Assembly (NCBI RefSeq): GCF_009617585.1
Contig: NZ_WIXI01000039.1
Coordinates: 1-64,000 of the forward strand
Source of the DNA: Endobacterium cereale
GTDB lineage: Bacteria > Pseudomonadota > Alphaproteobacteria > Rhizobiales > Rhizobiaceae
Length of the DNA: 64,000 nucleotides
Reading direction: 5' to 3'
Shown here: positions 55,391 to 64,000 of the stretch, in pieces
How positions within the stretch are numbered: the stretch's first letter is position 1
Layout of the letters: every line of letters begins with the position of its first letter
The notes under the pieces: generated by a model
Databases searched by the model: none
Told to the model about the DNA's origin: nothing
The model's input: only the letters and a program-made list of their open reading frames with translations
Position numbers and translations under genes: made by a program

Positions 55391-56218
55391 TCACTCGTTC
55401 GGTGCGACGGGGAGGGAGCGTTTGTGCGCACTGGCACGATAGGTCTTCAAGATCAGTTGCCGCGCATAATCTCCAACTGGTTTTCCTTCTAGGAAATCGT
55501 CAATCTCTTCGTACGTGACCCCGTAGACCTCTTCATCCGGACGAAGTGGCTTATCGGACTCGAGATCGGCGGTTGGAACCTTGAACACAAGGGCGCGGGG
55601 TGCGCCTAAATGTTCCGCAACAGCTCTCACCCGCCGTTTGGTTAATCCTGAAAGTGGCAGAATATCAGCTGCGCCATCCCCGAATTTAGTGAAGAAGCCC
55701 ATGAGCGCTTCTGCCGCCTGATCTGTCCCAATCACTAATCCCCCGGTTGCACCTGCCAAGGCAAATTGTGCAATCATGCGTTCGCGGGCCTTGATGTTCC
55801 CGAAATGGAAGTCCTTTCGAGCGGCATCAACGAGATCGGCGCCGTCGGCCATTACTGCGGCAAGCATCGCGTCAGCAGCTGGCTTGATATCGATCGTCAG
55901 GACACGATCAGGTTTGATCACAGCCAGAGATCTCTGGGCATCCGCCTCGTCGGCTTGGATTCCATAAGGTAACCGGGCGGCTATGAACCGGGCCTCGTAG
56001 CCGTCATCGCGAAGTTTTGTGACTGCGGCCTGGGCAAGCAAACCAGCTACAAGCGAGTCCACCCCACCACTGATCCCCAGCACAAAGGTTCGGCCGGATG
56101 CTTTTTGCAAATAGTCACTTAAGAAGCCAATCCGCCTCGAAACCTCCCGTGCTGCATCAAAATCGGCAGTCACGCCAAGAGTTGTTGCGATCGATTTTTG
56201 TTCTTCGTCCATTTGCAA
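55391..56218 (-). CDS. nadE: Ammonia-dependent NAD+ synthetase
   Basis: 275 residues, the length of the E. coli enzyme. P-loop ISGGVDSLVAGLLAQAA (about 46-62), GTDQAAEALMGFFTKFGDGAADILPLSGLTK region (about 165-195) and KVPTADLESDKPLRPDEE segment mark the NH3-dependent NadE that converts deamido-NAD to NAD. No glutaminase domain. Plasmid-encoded copies are accessory in rhizobia, which usually have a glutamine-dependent chromosomal enzyme. Confidence 0.93.
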   Translation of the reverse strand: MQMDEEQKSIATTLGVTADFDAAREVSRRIGFLSDYLQKASGRTFVLGISGGVDSLVAGLLAQAAVTKLRDDGYEARFIAARLPYGIQADEADAQRSLAVIKPDRVLTIDIKPAADAMLAAVMADGADLVDAARKDFHFGNIKARERMIAQFALAGATGGLVIGTDQAAEALMGFFTKFGDGAADILPLSGLTKRRVRAVAEHLGAPRALVFKVPTADLESDKPLRPDEEVYGVTYEEIDDFLEGKPVGDYARQLILKTYRASAHKRSLPVAPNE

Positions 56219-56261
56219 ACCTGCACATCGAAAAGGGTAGATGGGATAGGAGGTGAAAAGC

Positions 56262-56504
56262 TTAGGAGAAAAGCTGTTCTTCTTTCCAAGTGCGGTAGGG
56301 CGCCAACATCTGCCCGGGGTAACGCCGTTCGATTTCTTCCTCGACGAGCGTAATCATGCCAAGGGTTTCGTCACGATCCTCAGCAGCCGTTTCGCTGCGA
56401 TGTTCGAGCGCCTTCATGGCGGCGAAAACTTCGTCAGCGGTCATCACCTCAAGTTTAGCTGCGAGTTCCGCAGGGTCCTCGTAAACGTAATTATTGGTGG
56501 TCAT
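56262..56504 (-). CDS. Small hypothetical protein
   Basis: 80 residues from ATG 56504, preceded by AGGAGAG. Helical and acidic (ELAAKLEVMTADEVFAAMKALEHR). Unrecognised. It lies 44 bases upstream of nadE, which it may be co-transcribed with. Confidence 0.65.
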   Translation of the reverse strand: MTTNNYVYEDPAELAAKLEVMTADEVFAAMKALEHRSETAAEDRDETLGMITLVEEEIERRYPGQMLAPYRTWKEEQLFS

Positions 56505-56627
56505 GATGCTCTCCTGCCTTTGGTGAGGAACCTCCGTCGGATCATGATTGTTCCCTGCTGCGATGTCCAACGACGTGCTGCGGCCGTCCGATTCGTTTGT
56601 ATGCGAGCAATCACATAACTATGTCTG

Positions 56628-57845
56628 CTATCCGATACGCCGCGCCTCCTCACCGCCATTCGCCCGCAAGAGCGCCATCAGTACCGGCCCGAGTGAAAAC
56701 TCGCCGCGCCGGCTACGTTCCGTCAGATTGCGCAGATATCCGCCGGCGGAATTGATGTGCCCTCCCCTCTCGAGGATGCAGGCGATTGTCGCGGCCGCAT
56801 TTTCGGGCCCCATCACCTCGCAAGCCTCCTGATAGGCTGAAGGACTGACGCCGAGCGCAGATCGGGCCACCACAGCGGCCCCCATCAGGTCGCGCCAGCT
56901 GGCGATTTCGCCGCCGGGTCCGTAATCGGCGATCTGCGGGCAGGCCCGCATCACCATCCCAAGGGGAAATGCCTTTATCGGCTCGGCAACACGGATCCTA
57001 ATTGGCTCAGGTTTCGCCCTCTGCTCTTTTCCGGAGCTAGGTTCAAGTTCATAGCTGGATTCGGGATTTGAATTCTGTATGTGGCGCCCATTCTGGACGT
57101 CATTGCTGTCTGTTTTTTGAGATTTTAGCTGAATTTCCAGACGGTTGAGGATTTCCTCGCGCAAAAGTCCCATCTCTTCGAGGGTATTTTCGACTTGGGC
57201 GCGGTTCGGCGTGCGCGGAAGGCCGGCGAGAATGGAAACATACATCGTCTCGATCATCTCCCAATCGCCGTCAGCGCCCTCTTCCATGGCCGCGGAAATC
57301 AGCTTGCGAACGTCACGGCGGCAGATCGTCAGTGCTTCTTTCGAGCGACGAAACGCCCTCCCTTCCTCCGCAACCTTCTGTGCTAGGCCAGCGAGTTCGG
57401 CCGCGCGAGACACCAGGGGCTCGAGATCGAAACCGAAAGCCTGCTCGATCTGGCCGCCATTGTCGCGATGCGCGTACCGTTTGCCATTCGGGCTGTCACG
57501 GCGATGGATCAGGCCAGCGTCGACGAGGGCTGCCAGATGCCGACGCAAAGTCGTGCCGGCAATGCCGTGCGCACGGATCGACAGCTGGGCGTTCGATGGG
57601 AACACCACCAGGCTGCCATCCGGCTTCAGCTCATTGCCCGGATAAAAGGTAAGCAGCGCATCGAGCAGGGCGACGGCGCGGTCCTGCAGACCGAGCATTT
57701 CTCGCGCTTCCGCGACATCGCGAAACACTTTCCATTTTTCCACGGCCCGTTCCGGCCGAGGTCCGGCCGCATCCAGTTGCCCTTTCACCAGGGCAAGCGT
57801 CATCGGCCGCCGCCCGAAGGGCGTCGTCACATTTCCTATCTGCAT
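56628..57845 (-). CDS. repC: RepC replication initiator
   Basis: 405 residues. The N terminus (RRPMTLALVKGQL) and winged-helix region (LSIRAHGIAGTTLRRHLAALVDAGLIHRRDSPNGKRYAHRD, in part) match RepC of repABC plasmids, which binds the origin inside its own gene. The AT-rich centre at 57040-57125 is the expected place of oriV. Third gene of repABC, separated from repB by the counter-transcript region. Confidence 0.95.
   Translation of the reverse strand: MQIGNVTTPFGRRPMTLALVKGQLDAAGPRPERAVEKWKVFRDVAEAREMLGLQDRAVALLDALLTFYPGNELKPDGSLVVFPSNAQLSIRAHGIAGTTLRRHLAALVDAGLIHRRDSPNGKRYAHRDNGGQIEQAFGFDLEPLVSRAAELAGLAQKVAEEGRAFRRSKEALTICRRDVRKLISAAMEEGADGDWEMIETMYVSILAGLPRTPNRAQVENTLEEMGLLREEILNRLEIQLKSQKTDSNDVQNGRHIQNSNPESSYELEPSSGKEQRAKPEPIRIRVAEPIKAFPLGMVMRACPQIADYGPGGEIASWRDLMGAAVVARSALGVSPSAYQEACEVMGPENAAATIACILERGGHINSAGGYLRNLTERSRRGEFSLGPVLMALLRANGGEEARRIG
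57040..57125. other. AT-rich segment in repC, presumed oriV
   Basis: In repABC plasmids the origin sits in an AT-rich part of repC. This stretch is visibly AT-richer than the rest of the gene. Assignment is by analogy. Confidence 0.5.
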
Positions 57846-57904
57846 CGTCCTTCACCTTTCGAAAGGCAAAAGAAGTCCGCTCACCAAAACGGTGCCAAAG
57901 ACTC

Positions 57905-57994
57905 TTGACTGAGATTCATGGAAATGCGATTCTTGATTTGCTTAAGATCGAGAAGGGCTTCCACGACGGCGTCGTTTGGGGGCCTTTTTCTTTT
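57905..57994 (+). ncRNA. Counter-transcript RNA (incompatibility RNA) of repABC
   Basis: On the plus strand, opposite to the operon, a TTGACT at 57905-57910 could serve as -35. The transcript would end in a GC-rich hairpin (57956-57984, core ACGAC-GGC-GTCGT) followed by TTTTTCTTTT, a textbook terminator. Position in the repB-repC gap and orientation match the known small antisense RNA that lowers repC expression and causes incompatibility. Confidence 0.8.
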
Positions 57995-57999
57995 GCGGA

Positions 58000-59040
58000 T
58001 CAGTCTCCACTCGTTCGTTGATCTTGTTCGAAGGCCGCATACAGCCTGTCGAGGTTTTCTGTGAGATAGGCGCCAAAAGCTGCGGCCTTATCTGAATTCT
58101 TTGGAGCCTTCAGCGCAATTGTTACGCGCTTGCCATCCCCTTTGATTGACGCTCGAACCGTGCTTCCGGAACTTTCCCAAATCGTATCTTGAGATTTTAC
58201 GGTCGTTCCTGCGGCTGCCGATTCTTTCGGGACCAATTTCTCCAGCATCTCGAAACGCGCTTCGGGCGTGGCCAGTCCGAATTCGGGTCGAGCCAGGACC
58301 GACCGCGCCTTGTGTGCGATATCCACGCTGTTTAGCGCACCGCCAAGTGCGTACCACCGATCACGACCCGGTCCCCGCGCAGCTTTGACTGCATCGAGAA
58401 TATCCGCAGGAAACCTTTCGATCGCAGAGAGCATTTTCGATACAGTCGTCTTGTCAGCGCCAAGGGCCAGCATGATCGTCTCTCGGCCGAAGCTGCCGAC
58501 TTCAAGATTGTGCGCAAACAGCGCTCGCTCGATGAAAGACAGGTCCGAACGCTGAGAGTTTTCCTGTCCTTGCGCAATGACATGGTCTCGGTCTTCTAGC
58601 GACTTAACGACCGCGCGGACCGGTATTCCGAGTTCGCGTGCAGCCCGCACGCGCCGGTGGCCGAAAACGGTTTGATAGTGCCCAGGTTTGCTCGGATGCG
58701 GGCGTACAAGGATCGGGGTGTCCTGGCCACGAACTCGAATGGCGTCGACGAGATGTCGAAACTCTTCCTCGTCCATCACGACACGGTCAGTGACGAACGA
58801 CGTATCGATCAAATCGGTACTGAGTTCGACTACTGTCTGACCAGAAGCCAGCCGCTCTTCGATTTCACGCGCAGCGTCAGCGCGTGCCGCTAGCTCGTCA
58901 ATGCTACGTGTGACCGCACCGAGGGCGCCGATCCCTTTTGTTGTTGGGCGCAGTGCTGGCTGAGGTTTTTCCTCATGGCCCTCAGTCGTCGTGACCTTGG
59001 TCTCATCAAGGAGGCCAGACAAAAGATTCTTACGAGCCAT
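58000..59040 (-). CDS. repB: RepB, ParB-like partition protein
   Basis: 346 residues. ParB/RepB N-terminal nuclease-like domain with IRVRGQDTPILVRPHPSKPGHYQTVFGHRRVRAARELG (in part, about 85-130), an HTH region (GREtimlALGADKTTVSKMLSAIERFP) and a C-terminal dimerisation domain. It binds the parS sites in and around the operon and works with RepA. It starts 45 bases after repA ends, with a parS site in the gap. Confidence 0.95.
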   Translation of the reverse strand: MARKNLLSGLLDETKVTTTEGHEEKPQPALRPTTKGIGALGAVTRSIDELAARADAAREIEERLASGQTVVELSTDLIDTSFVTDRVVMDEEEFRHLVDAIRVRGQDTPILVRPHPSKPGHYQTVFGHRRVRAARELGIPVRAVVKSLEDRDHVIAQGQENSQRSDLSFIERALFAHNLEVGSFGRETIMLALGADKTTVSKMLSAIERFPADILDAVKAARGPGRDRWYALGGALNSVDIAHKARSVLARPEFGLATPEARFEMLEKLVPKESAAAGTTVKSQDTIWESSGSTVRASIKGDGKRVTIALKAPKNSDKAAAFGAYLTENLDRLYAAFEQDQRTSGD

Positions 59041-59059
59041 GTCGCGTGCCTTCCTGAAA

Positions 59060-59075
59060 GTTTACTGCGGTAAAC
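59060..59075. promoter_or_regulatory. parS-type site between repA and repB
   Basis: GTTTACTGCGGTAAAC fits the repABC parS consensus GTTNNCNGCNGNNAAC exactly. Confidence 0.85.
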
Positions 59076-59085
59076 TCGGTCGCTG

Positions 59086-60333
59086 TCATTTGCGCCCCCA
59101 TGCTTTGTAGATAAGCTCAAGCACTTCGCCATTCACCGCATCCATCGCTTCGAGGGCACGGTCATATGTGGAGCGGGTGAACGCCGCACGCTCCACCTCG
59201 TAAAGTGTCTGATTGGTCATTGCCGCATCCGAGATTGCGACGCTTCGCAACATTGGATTAACGAGAACATGGTTCTTGAACATGGCGCGCATGAAAGCGA
59301 CCATCTGAGTTTGCGGCCCGTCCTGTGGATCGTAGCGCGTAACGAGATACCGGAGCCAATCCAAATTCATGTTTGCGCCAACATCTTTAAGCGTGCTCAA
59401 GATATCGCCCAACATCTGCAGGAACTGGCACATGCTCATGACGTCCAGCATCTGCGGATGGACGGTAATTAGCACTGCCGTCGCCGCGCAGATCGCGCTC
59501 ATGGTCAAAAAGCCCAGCTGCGGTGGGCAATCAATCAGGACCACGTCGTAATCATCGGCCACCGATGACAATGCCTCATCAAGGCGTGCGAAGAATATAC
59601 GACCGTAGCTCTGACCCTGCCCCTGCGCGAGAATGCGCGGAGTGTCGTGCTCGAACTCCATCAGTTCAAGATTGCCAGGGACGAGGTCTAGGTTCGGGAA
59701 ATTTGTCTTGCGGATTATCTCGCTCAGCGGTCGCTGCTGATCATCATAACGGATCGCACCGTAAAGCGTCTCATTCTCATGGACGTCAAACTCAGGTTGG
59801 AAGCCGTGGATTGCAGTCAGTGAGGCCTGCGGGTCAAGATCGACCGCCAACACACGATGACCCGACAGCGCGAGAAATTGGGCAAGGTGGGCCGCGCTCG
59901 TTGTTTTGCCGCTGCCGCCCTTAAAATTCACAACCGCGATTACCTGCAGCTTCTCGCCTGCGCGACGGTGAGGAACATAGTGTGTTCCAGCGCGCGCGCT
60001 CTGCTCCAGGTACTGACGCATCTCCTCCATCTGCATAGCGGTGTAGGATCGACGTCCCGACGTCGTGACCTGAGGCTGCGGCCCCTTCCCTTCCAGAGAC
60101 AGGTTCTTCAGATATCCGCTTGTCACGCCGACAAAACGAGCCGCCTCGGAAAGTTGAAACTCCCTGAGGTCTTTCATCGCCCTGGGGGGATACATCTCGA
60201 GGCGATGCTGCTTCAGCTTTTCGGACAGCTCCTGGGCCTGACCAATGATAAGTTGATCGACGTCAGAAATATCCGTTTTTTCGATGTGCGCTACATTCAC
60301 CGCGGAAAACCCTAAATGCGTTTCTAAGCTCAT
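59086..60333 (-). CDS. repA: RepA, ParA-type partition ATPase
   Basis: 415 residues. N-terminal HTH-containing region (RAMKDLREFQLSEAARFVGVTSGYLKNLS), then the deviant Walker A KGGSGKTTSAAHLAQFLA (about 135-152), DLDPQASL switch and DCPPQLGF motif, all marks of ParA/Soj ATPases. It represses the operon and segregates the plasmid with RepB. First gene of repABC. Confidence 0.95.
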   Translation of the reverse strand: MSLETHLGFSAVNVAHIEKTDISDVDQLIIGQAQELSEKLKQHRLEMYPPRAMKDLREFQLSEAARFVGVTSGYLKNLSLEGKGPQPQVTTSGRRSYTAMQMEEMRQYLEQSARAGTHYVPHRRAGEKLQVIAVVNFKGGSGKTTSAAHLAQFLALSGHRVLAVDLDPQASLTAIHGFQPEFDVHENETLYGAIRYDDQQRPLSEIIRKTNFPNLDLVPGNLELMEFEHDTPRILAQGQGQSYGRIFFARLDEALSSVADDYDVVLIDCPPQLGFLTMSAICAATAVLITVHPQMLDVMSMCQFLQMLGDILSTLKDVGANMNLDWLRYLVTRYDPQDGPQTQMVAFMRAMFKNHVLVNPMLRSVAISDAAMTNQTLYEVERAAFTRSTYDRALEAMDAVNGEVLELIYKAWGRK

Positions 60334-60429
60334 GCGAGCGAGTTAAGCGCATTTAGACGCGATTCTATGAGTCTTGCAAGGAAAACAAGGTTAACCAATA
60401 GTTAACATAGGCATGTCGCTACCACTTCA

Positions 60430-60445
60430 GTTTACTGCGGTAAAC
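60430..60445. promoter_or_regulatory. parS-type site upstream of repA
   Basis: GTTTACTGCGGTAAAC, same orientation and sequence as the repA-repB site; 97 bases upstream of repA, in the promoter region. Confidence 0.85.
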
Positions 60446-60693
60446 TGTTTGGAGCCCCTCAGCTTAATCACAATAGCCTCTCGAGAGAACCAGAGAACCA
60501 TATGGAGGTCGCATCTCGGTCCTCGATAAAATTGTCATCACCAATTTGCCACGCCTTTAAACACAGATGTGCACGTTGCTCTTCTGAAAACGGCGGGCGT
60601 TGGACGTCTAGAATAAGTGGGAATGTATCCAGCGCAAGCGCGATGATAGGCGACGGCGTAGCCGCTGGCGCTCTCGGCGGCGCGATGGCGGTC

Positions 60694-60721
60694 GGGGCTC
60701 TGGGGCTCTGGGGCTCTGGGG
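60694..60721. repeat. 8-bp tandem repeat
   Basis: GGGGCTCT occurs three times in tandem followed by GGGG, a short slippage-prone repeat. Confidence 0.75.
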
Positions 60722-61407
60722 CGATCGGTCCGCGATCGTGTGGCTGCTGGTGACCAATGATGGGACAGAGACGGAAATTTTGTATGCTCAAAGTTCGTCT
60801 TCAATTTCCGCACACGTCAAGCTTTTGACGGAGGACAGACACATAACATCTGAAACATCAGCCAGTATAGCTACGATGGGCAGATCGTGAAAATTCTTAA
60901 AAAAGGGCAGGTCGAGCCTATCGTCGTCAATGTCGACTGTGGGCAAGGATCAGAGATGATCGGCGGACTTATATAAGGCATGTGGGACGGAACCCATTTC
61001 GAGGCAGAAACGGAAGCCCTGCTTCGCTCCTTCGAACCCGCGTCGGGAGATTTTCGCCGGGAACCATTGTACGTTGTAAGATCAGAAGCGTTATAGCCGG
61101 TGCTGTCGCAAGTGCTCTCCCGGCAGAAGCGGCTGGCGCCGCTGGCGACGTAAGAGGTTCAGCCAGCATATGGTCGATAGTCACCATTTTCGGCATGTCG
61201 TACACCCTCCGCGCATTTCCGCCCGGTGGCGATGCCTATGTGGCGCGAGCGCCTTTTGCCGAAAACAGTCCTAATATATCGGCCCCCAAATTGGCATTAA
61301 CTGAAGGCGATGATAACGTCGGCGGACGCATACTTGGGCGCGGCATATGACGCCGACCGAGGTGCATCGCACGGTCGGCATGGATTATCGGACAGACTTT
61401 AAGCGGA

Positions 61408-61423
61408 GTTTACCGCAGTAAAC
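61408..61423. promoter_or_regulatory. Distal parS-type site
   Basis: GTTTACCGCAGTAAAC, the complement-orientation form of the other two sites, about 1.1 kb upstream of repA. It fits the same consensus exactly. Confidence 0.85.
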
Positions 61424-62219
61424 TCACACGCAATCCCTTGGCGCGGTAGGAGTAAGCATAAGGAAGGCAGTATGGCTACTGAGTTTGGGAGAACGCGAAC
61501 AGCGAGGACGCATCCGTCTGCGGAGATGAAGAGAGCTTGGCGTTGGTCTAACCGATGAGATCATTCCCGGTCATCTCTAACCTGCGATACCAACCGTCCT
61601 CTATGCCCGAAAGAAGTGACCAGGCGAACTCGGATCCTGCGTCATCTGGCGTTTAGAAGACAACAAAGGAGAGCATACGCCCCTAGATCAATTCCACGCT
61701 GCAGCTTTCCAAACCCGTTGGCAACGTGGCGGTATCGCTCTCCAGCTGTCGCGAAACGAGCGCGACGATCACCGGACCGAAAACCGGCTATCGGGCATAA
61801 TTTCGGTCGGGACGTTTTCGAAGACAAACTTCCTCTGCAGGCCGATTCGATAAGCTACAAAGATCCCTGGGGATTTCGCGCACGCCCTTTAACGCGACCT
61901 CAAGTTCGACCCTCCGTGTAATAATAATGACATTTGCCTGCTTGCCACCACGCAATTTAGAGCCGATGTCGGGTGTGTAACTGTAATTCACGAAGATCTC
62001 AGGGGCTGAGGATACCGGGACACGGTCGAGGAGGGCCGCATCCGAAAAGTAGATTAGGCCTGCGTGTTTCTCCAAGTGATCGCCGAATTAAAGGTTTGAA
62101 GAGGTTAGGCGTTGCAAACCCTATCGGTAATAATTCGATCGCTATGTCCAGCATTGTCGACTTGCCGGAGACTCTCGGGCCCGGCATACCGCGTCGCAGT
62201 TGAGACAACGGAGGCTCAT

Positions 62220-62540
62220 ATGCCAGGATATGGAAATCCCGCCGCGTCGGCAGCTAAGGGCAATTTGGCTGGCATGGCTGTTGTGGCTTCTGCAGGCGCG
62301 GGACTGCTTATGGGCCTTGGTGAAGCTGCCAGTGCAGCAGGCGTGGCTCTGCGCGAACACAGGTATGTCAAGGCGTACAATACATCTCTGGATGCCGCCG
62401 TGGCGCACGCATGCGAGATGGAAGATCTTGCTCGTGCCGCCGTGCAGTTAGTAGCCGAACTTGAGGCTGAAAATACCCGCCTCCGGATCGCGTGCACTCA
62501 GAACCAGGAAGTCATCGAAGCGATGCTGGAGACCCTATGA
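62220..62540 (+). CDS. Hypothetical protein with small hydrophobic segment
   Basis: 106 residues from ATG 62220 after GGAGG. A glycine/alanine-rich hydrophobic stretch (MAVVASAGAGLLMGLGEAASAAGVAL, about 19-44) precedes a helical C terminus (EDLARAAVQLVAELEAENTRLR) that looks like a coiled coil. Unrecognised; a stop/start overlap links it to the next gene. Confidence 0.65.
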   Translation: MPGYGNPAASAAKGNLAGMAVVASAGAGLLMGLGEAASAAGVALREHRYVKAYNTSLDAAVAHACEMEDLARAAVQLVAELEAENTRLRIACTQNQEVIEAMLETL

Positions 62541-62710
62541 GAAATAGCGACTGGCAGCTACTTCGCCGTGAGTACGGCGATATCGCATATGAACATCCCG
62601 AACACCACGCCGCGATGTTGGCTCTCATCAAAAGACCATTGCTCGTGGTGGACAACTTGAAACGGCGAGGATTGCCTGCCGAGCTGCCACTTCAGAAGCG
62701 CATGCGGTGA
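62537..62710 (+). CDS. Small hypothetical protein
   Basis: 57 residues, ATG overlapping the preceding stop by 4 bases (ATGA). Basic C terminus. Unrecognised. It converges on the minus-strand gene, overlapping its 3' end by 19 bases. Confidence 0.55.
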   Translation: MRNSDWQLLRREYGDIAYEHPEHHAAMLALIKRPLLVVDNLKRRGLPAELPLQKRMR

Positions 62711-63282
62711 GGGGAGGGGGTGAGCATCATATCCATCTTTGGGCTACGTAGATGGGCGTTAACCCGTCTCAAGACATGCTCGTGCCGGTTAAGCCTCTTA
62801 CTGGGCGCTTCATCGATCGACGGCAAAGCACTGGCAAATTCCGGAACGCCGTGAATTCCATGGGCCTCGCAATTCATATACTTCCTGATTTTGCCGATGC
62901 TAGCTGACGACAGTGCTCGCAGCGCGGCGTCGTCCAACTTGCGCAACGCGATACGAACGGAAGGGTCAAGCCGTGTGGGCAATGGCATCGTCGGCCTATC
63001 ACCCTTGTGTGCACGGCAAAACGCCATGACACTCTCCATCCCATCCCTGTCGAGCGCATGCACTGCGGTCTGACGCTGACGAGCCTCATGCAATTCGGCG
63101 AGCACATCTTCTTTTGTGTTCTCTGGTTCGAACGGCTTCGGTTTAAGGGGCCCGCTTCCGGTGAAACCCAACAGCTCCAGTGGGAATCTGAGCGCTGCAA
63201 CCCCAAAATCCCAAGACCACTTGCATAGACTTCCCATCATCGAAGCCGCAGCCGCCAAAGCTTTCGCAATCATTTTTAGCAT
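62692..63282 (-). CDS. Membrane-anchored hypothetical protein
   Basis: 196 residues from ATG 63282, with GAGGGGAG upstream. Residues about 3-40 are hydrophobic (LKMIAKALAAAASMMGSLCKWSWDFGVAALRFPLELLG), probably a membrane anchor or hairpin. The rest is soluble, with basic helical segments (RIALRKLDDAALRALSSASIGKIRKYMNCEAHG). I do not recognise it. Confidence 0.6.
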   Translation of the reverse strand: MLKMIAKALAAAASMMGSLCKWSWDFGVAALRFPLELLGFTGSGPLKPKPFEPENTKEDVLAELHEARQRQTAVHALDRDGMESVMAFCRAHKGDRPTMPLPTRLDPSVRIALRKLDDAALRALSSASIGKIRKYMNCEAHGIHGVPEFASALPSIDEAPSKRLNRHEHVLRRVNAHLRSPKMDMMLTPSPHRMRF

Positions 63283-63770
63283 CCAAATCTCCCCTCGTTG
63301 CTGCATTAAGATGAAGGCTATGGATGCATGGCACAAAATCCGTCGACCTCGTCCGGCTTAACCCTTGAAACCGGTCGAATTCATCATGCGGGAAAGCTTT
63401 CTCAGTAATGGTGACGTTATCCTGGATCGCAACAATCTGGGTGCCGATAATGAATGTTATCGGCACCCAGTCGCTCCCGCGGCCCATCGGTGTGTTTGGT
63501 AATCAAGGCTGCTCTACTACAGCAACTCAGATTTTCCTTATGCCGGGACGGACATTTGTCAGCGAATTTGTTTTAAAATCAAAGTAGTAGCTAAAAGCTA
63601 GGCAGTCGTGCGAGTTCGCAGGAAGCACGATGAGGGGATGGAGATTGTAGCGTATCACGCCCAGCGGACCCAACTCCCAATTCCGCTTGACCGCAGGTTG
63701 GCGAAAAATATCCCACCGTAGTCGGTCATCTCAAAATCAGCGTCTTCGGGCCTGTACTCGTGCGTCGCCC
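63283..63770. other. Intergenic with strong hairpin
   Basis: No supported gene; it holds the 14-bp inverted repeat listed separately. Confidence 0.5.
63437..63470. terminator. 14-bp perfect hairpin
   Basis: Arms CTGGGTGCCGATAA / TTATCGGCACCCAG with a 6-nt loop. Very stable, no T run on either side; a bidirectional terminator or a recombination/processing hairpin. Confidence 0.6.
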
Positions 63771-64000
63771 TCACTCCTCTTGTACGGTCTGCAGGATCCA
63801 TGGCAATGAGGGGAGCTTTGTTATGTCCGGATAAATGGCATCGATCTGCGCCTGCAGCGCGGCGTAGACATACGGCAGTTGATCACCACGAAACGCAGCA
63901 TTGTGTGAGCGCAATGCGCTAAATTCACTCCGCCGCACTTTCAGCGTGCCACGTTGCAACTCAACGAACTCGAGCTCGTAGCCGCTATTCTCGCCGTTGA
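63771..64000 (-). CDS. Partial gene running off the right edge
   Basis: The last 76 residues of a protein whose start is beyond the window: reading in from the edge, NGENSGYELEFVELQRGTLKV, then LPYVYAALQAQIDAIYPDI and a C terminus ending LQTVQEE. Open to the end of the window in the same frame. Family not recognised. Confidence 0.6.
   Translation of the reverse strand, partial: NGENSGYELEFVELQRGTLKVRRSEFSALRSHNAAFRGDQLPYVYAALQAQIDAIYPDITKLPSLPWILQTVQEE

Larger units (their letters stand above)
60446..62219. other. Gene-poor region upstream of repABC
   Basis: Nearly 1.8 kb with no supported gene. Possible remnants are a coding-like stretch at about 60870-60976 (DGQIVKILKKGQVEPIVV... without a start codon) and another at 61199-61350. 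It also contains an 8-bp tandem repeat and the third parS-type site. Confidence 0.5.

Noticed and set aside
60468..60791. 107-residue minus-strand frame ending in FSGSLERLL
   Set aside because: The C-terminal 40 residues look coding-like but the first half is proline-rich translation of the tandem repeat and there is no start site; possibly a gene remnant, not supported.
1..64000. CRISPR array
   Set aside because: No regularly spaced repeats of suitable length were seen; short tandem repeats found are of 6-10 bp only.

Overview
The window looks like part of a large secondary replicon (plasmid) of a Rhizobiaceae alphaproteobacterium (Agrobacterium/Rhizobium type). The main evidence is a complete repABC replication and partition operon (56628-60333, minus strand) with a plus-strand counter-transcript RNA between repB and repC and three 16-bp sites matching the parS consensus GTTNNCNGCNGNNAAC. 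Family content agrees: BA14K-like, DUF1236, DUF982, DUF1612-HTH, HWE histidine kinases and a CHASE2-GGDEF-EAL protein are all typical of rhizobia. No tRNA, rRNA or CRISPR array was seen.

Layout. 1-5 kb: sparse, with small exported or membrane proteins and long gene-poor stretches. 5-15 kb: signalling block with a FecR-domain secreted protein, a CHASE2-GGDEF-EAL c-di-GMP enzyme, an HWE kinase, a large hybrid kinase whose N terminus looks like a ParD-type ribbon-helix-helix domain, then an alpha/beta hydrolase, a DoxX-like protein and a stub of another HWE kinase, followed by a cold-shock gene. 15.9-34.4 kb: a defence island. It holds a Fic protein, a complete qatABCD operon, a Gabija system whose gajA is split by an intact IS5-family element, hipBA with a dyad operator, and a minus-strand gene train (27794-33136) with an XRE-ImmA/IrrE regulator, a Cys-motif protein, two paralogous HECAH metalloprotease-like proteins and a helical DUF5677-like protein. 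I do not recognise that train as a described system and consider it the best candidate for something new. A DUF1612-HTH gene closes the island.

34.7-45.3 kb: an orphan type VI secretion (T6SS) cargo operon with no core apparatus genes. It starts with vgrG and carries two probable effector/immunity sets: an unrecognised glycine-rich protein followed by a signal-peptide protein, and a DUF2169 adaptor, a DUF4150 PAAR-like protein with a nuclease-like C terminus and a DUF3396-type immunity protein. A catalytically degenerate ketosynthase-fold protein ends it. 45.5-50 kb: an AP2-domain gene translationally coupled to a tyrosine recombinase, a decayed second integrase C terminus 2 kb away, and small hypotheticals. 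50-56.5 kb: small hypotheticals, a chemoreceptor, DUF982, DUF72, a cysteine hydrolase and plasmid-borne NAD synthetase. 56.6-61.4 kb: repABC with its control elements. 61.4-64 kb: gene-poor, with a few unrecognised small genes and a gene running off the right edge.

Genes work together as clear units: qatA-B-C-D are joined by overlapping stop/start codons, as are gajA-gajB (before the insertion), hipB-hipA, the AP2-integrase pair and parts of the T6SS cargo operon. All assignments come from reading translated sequence and motifs by eye. No database search was run.
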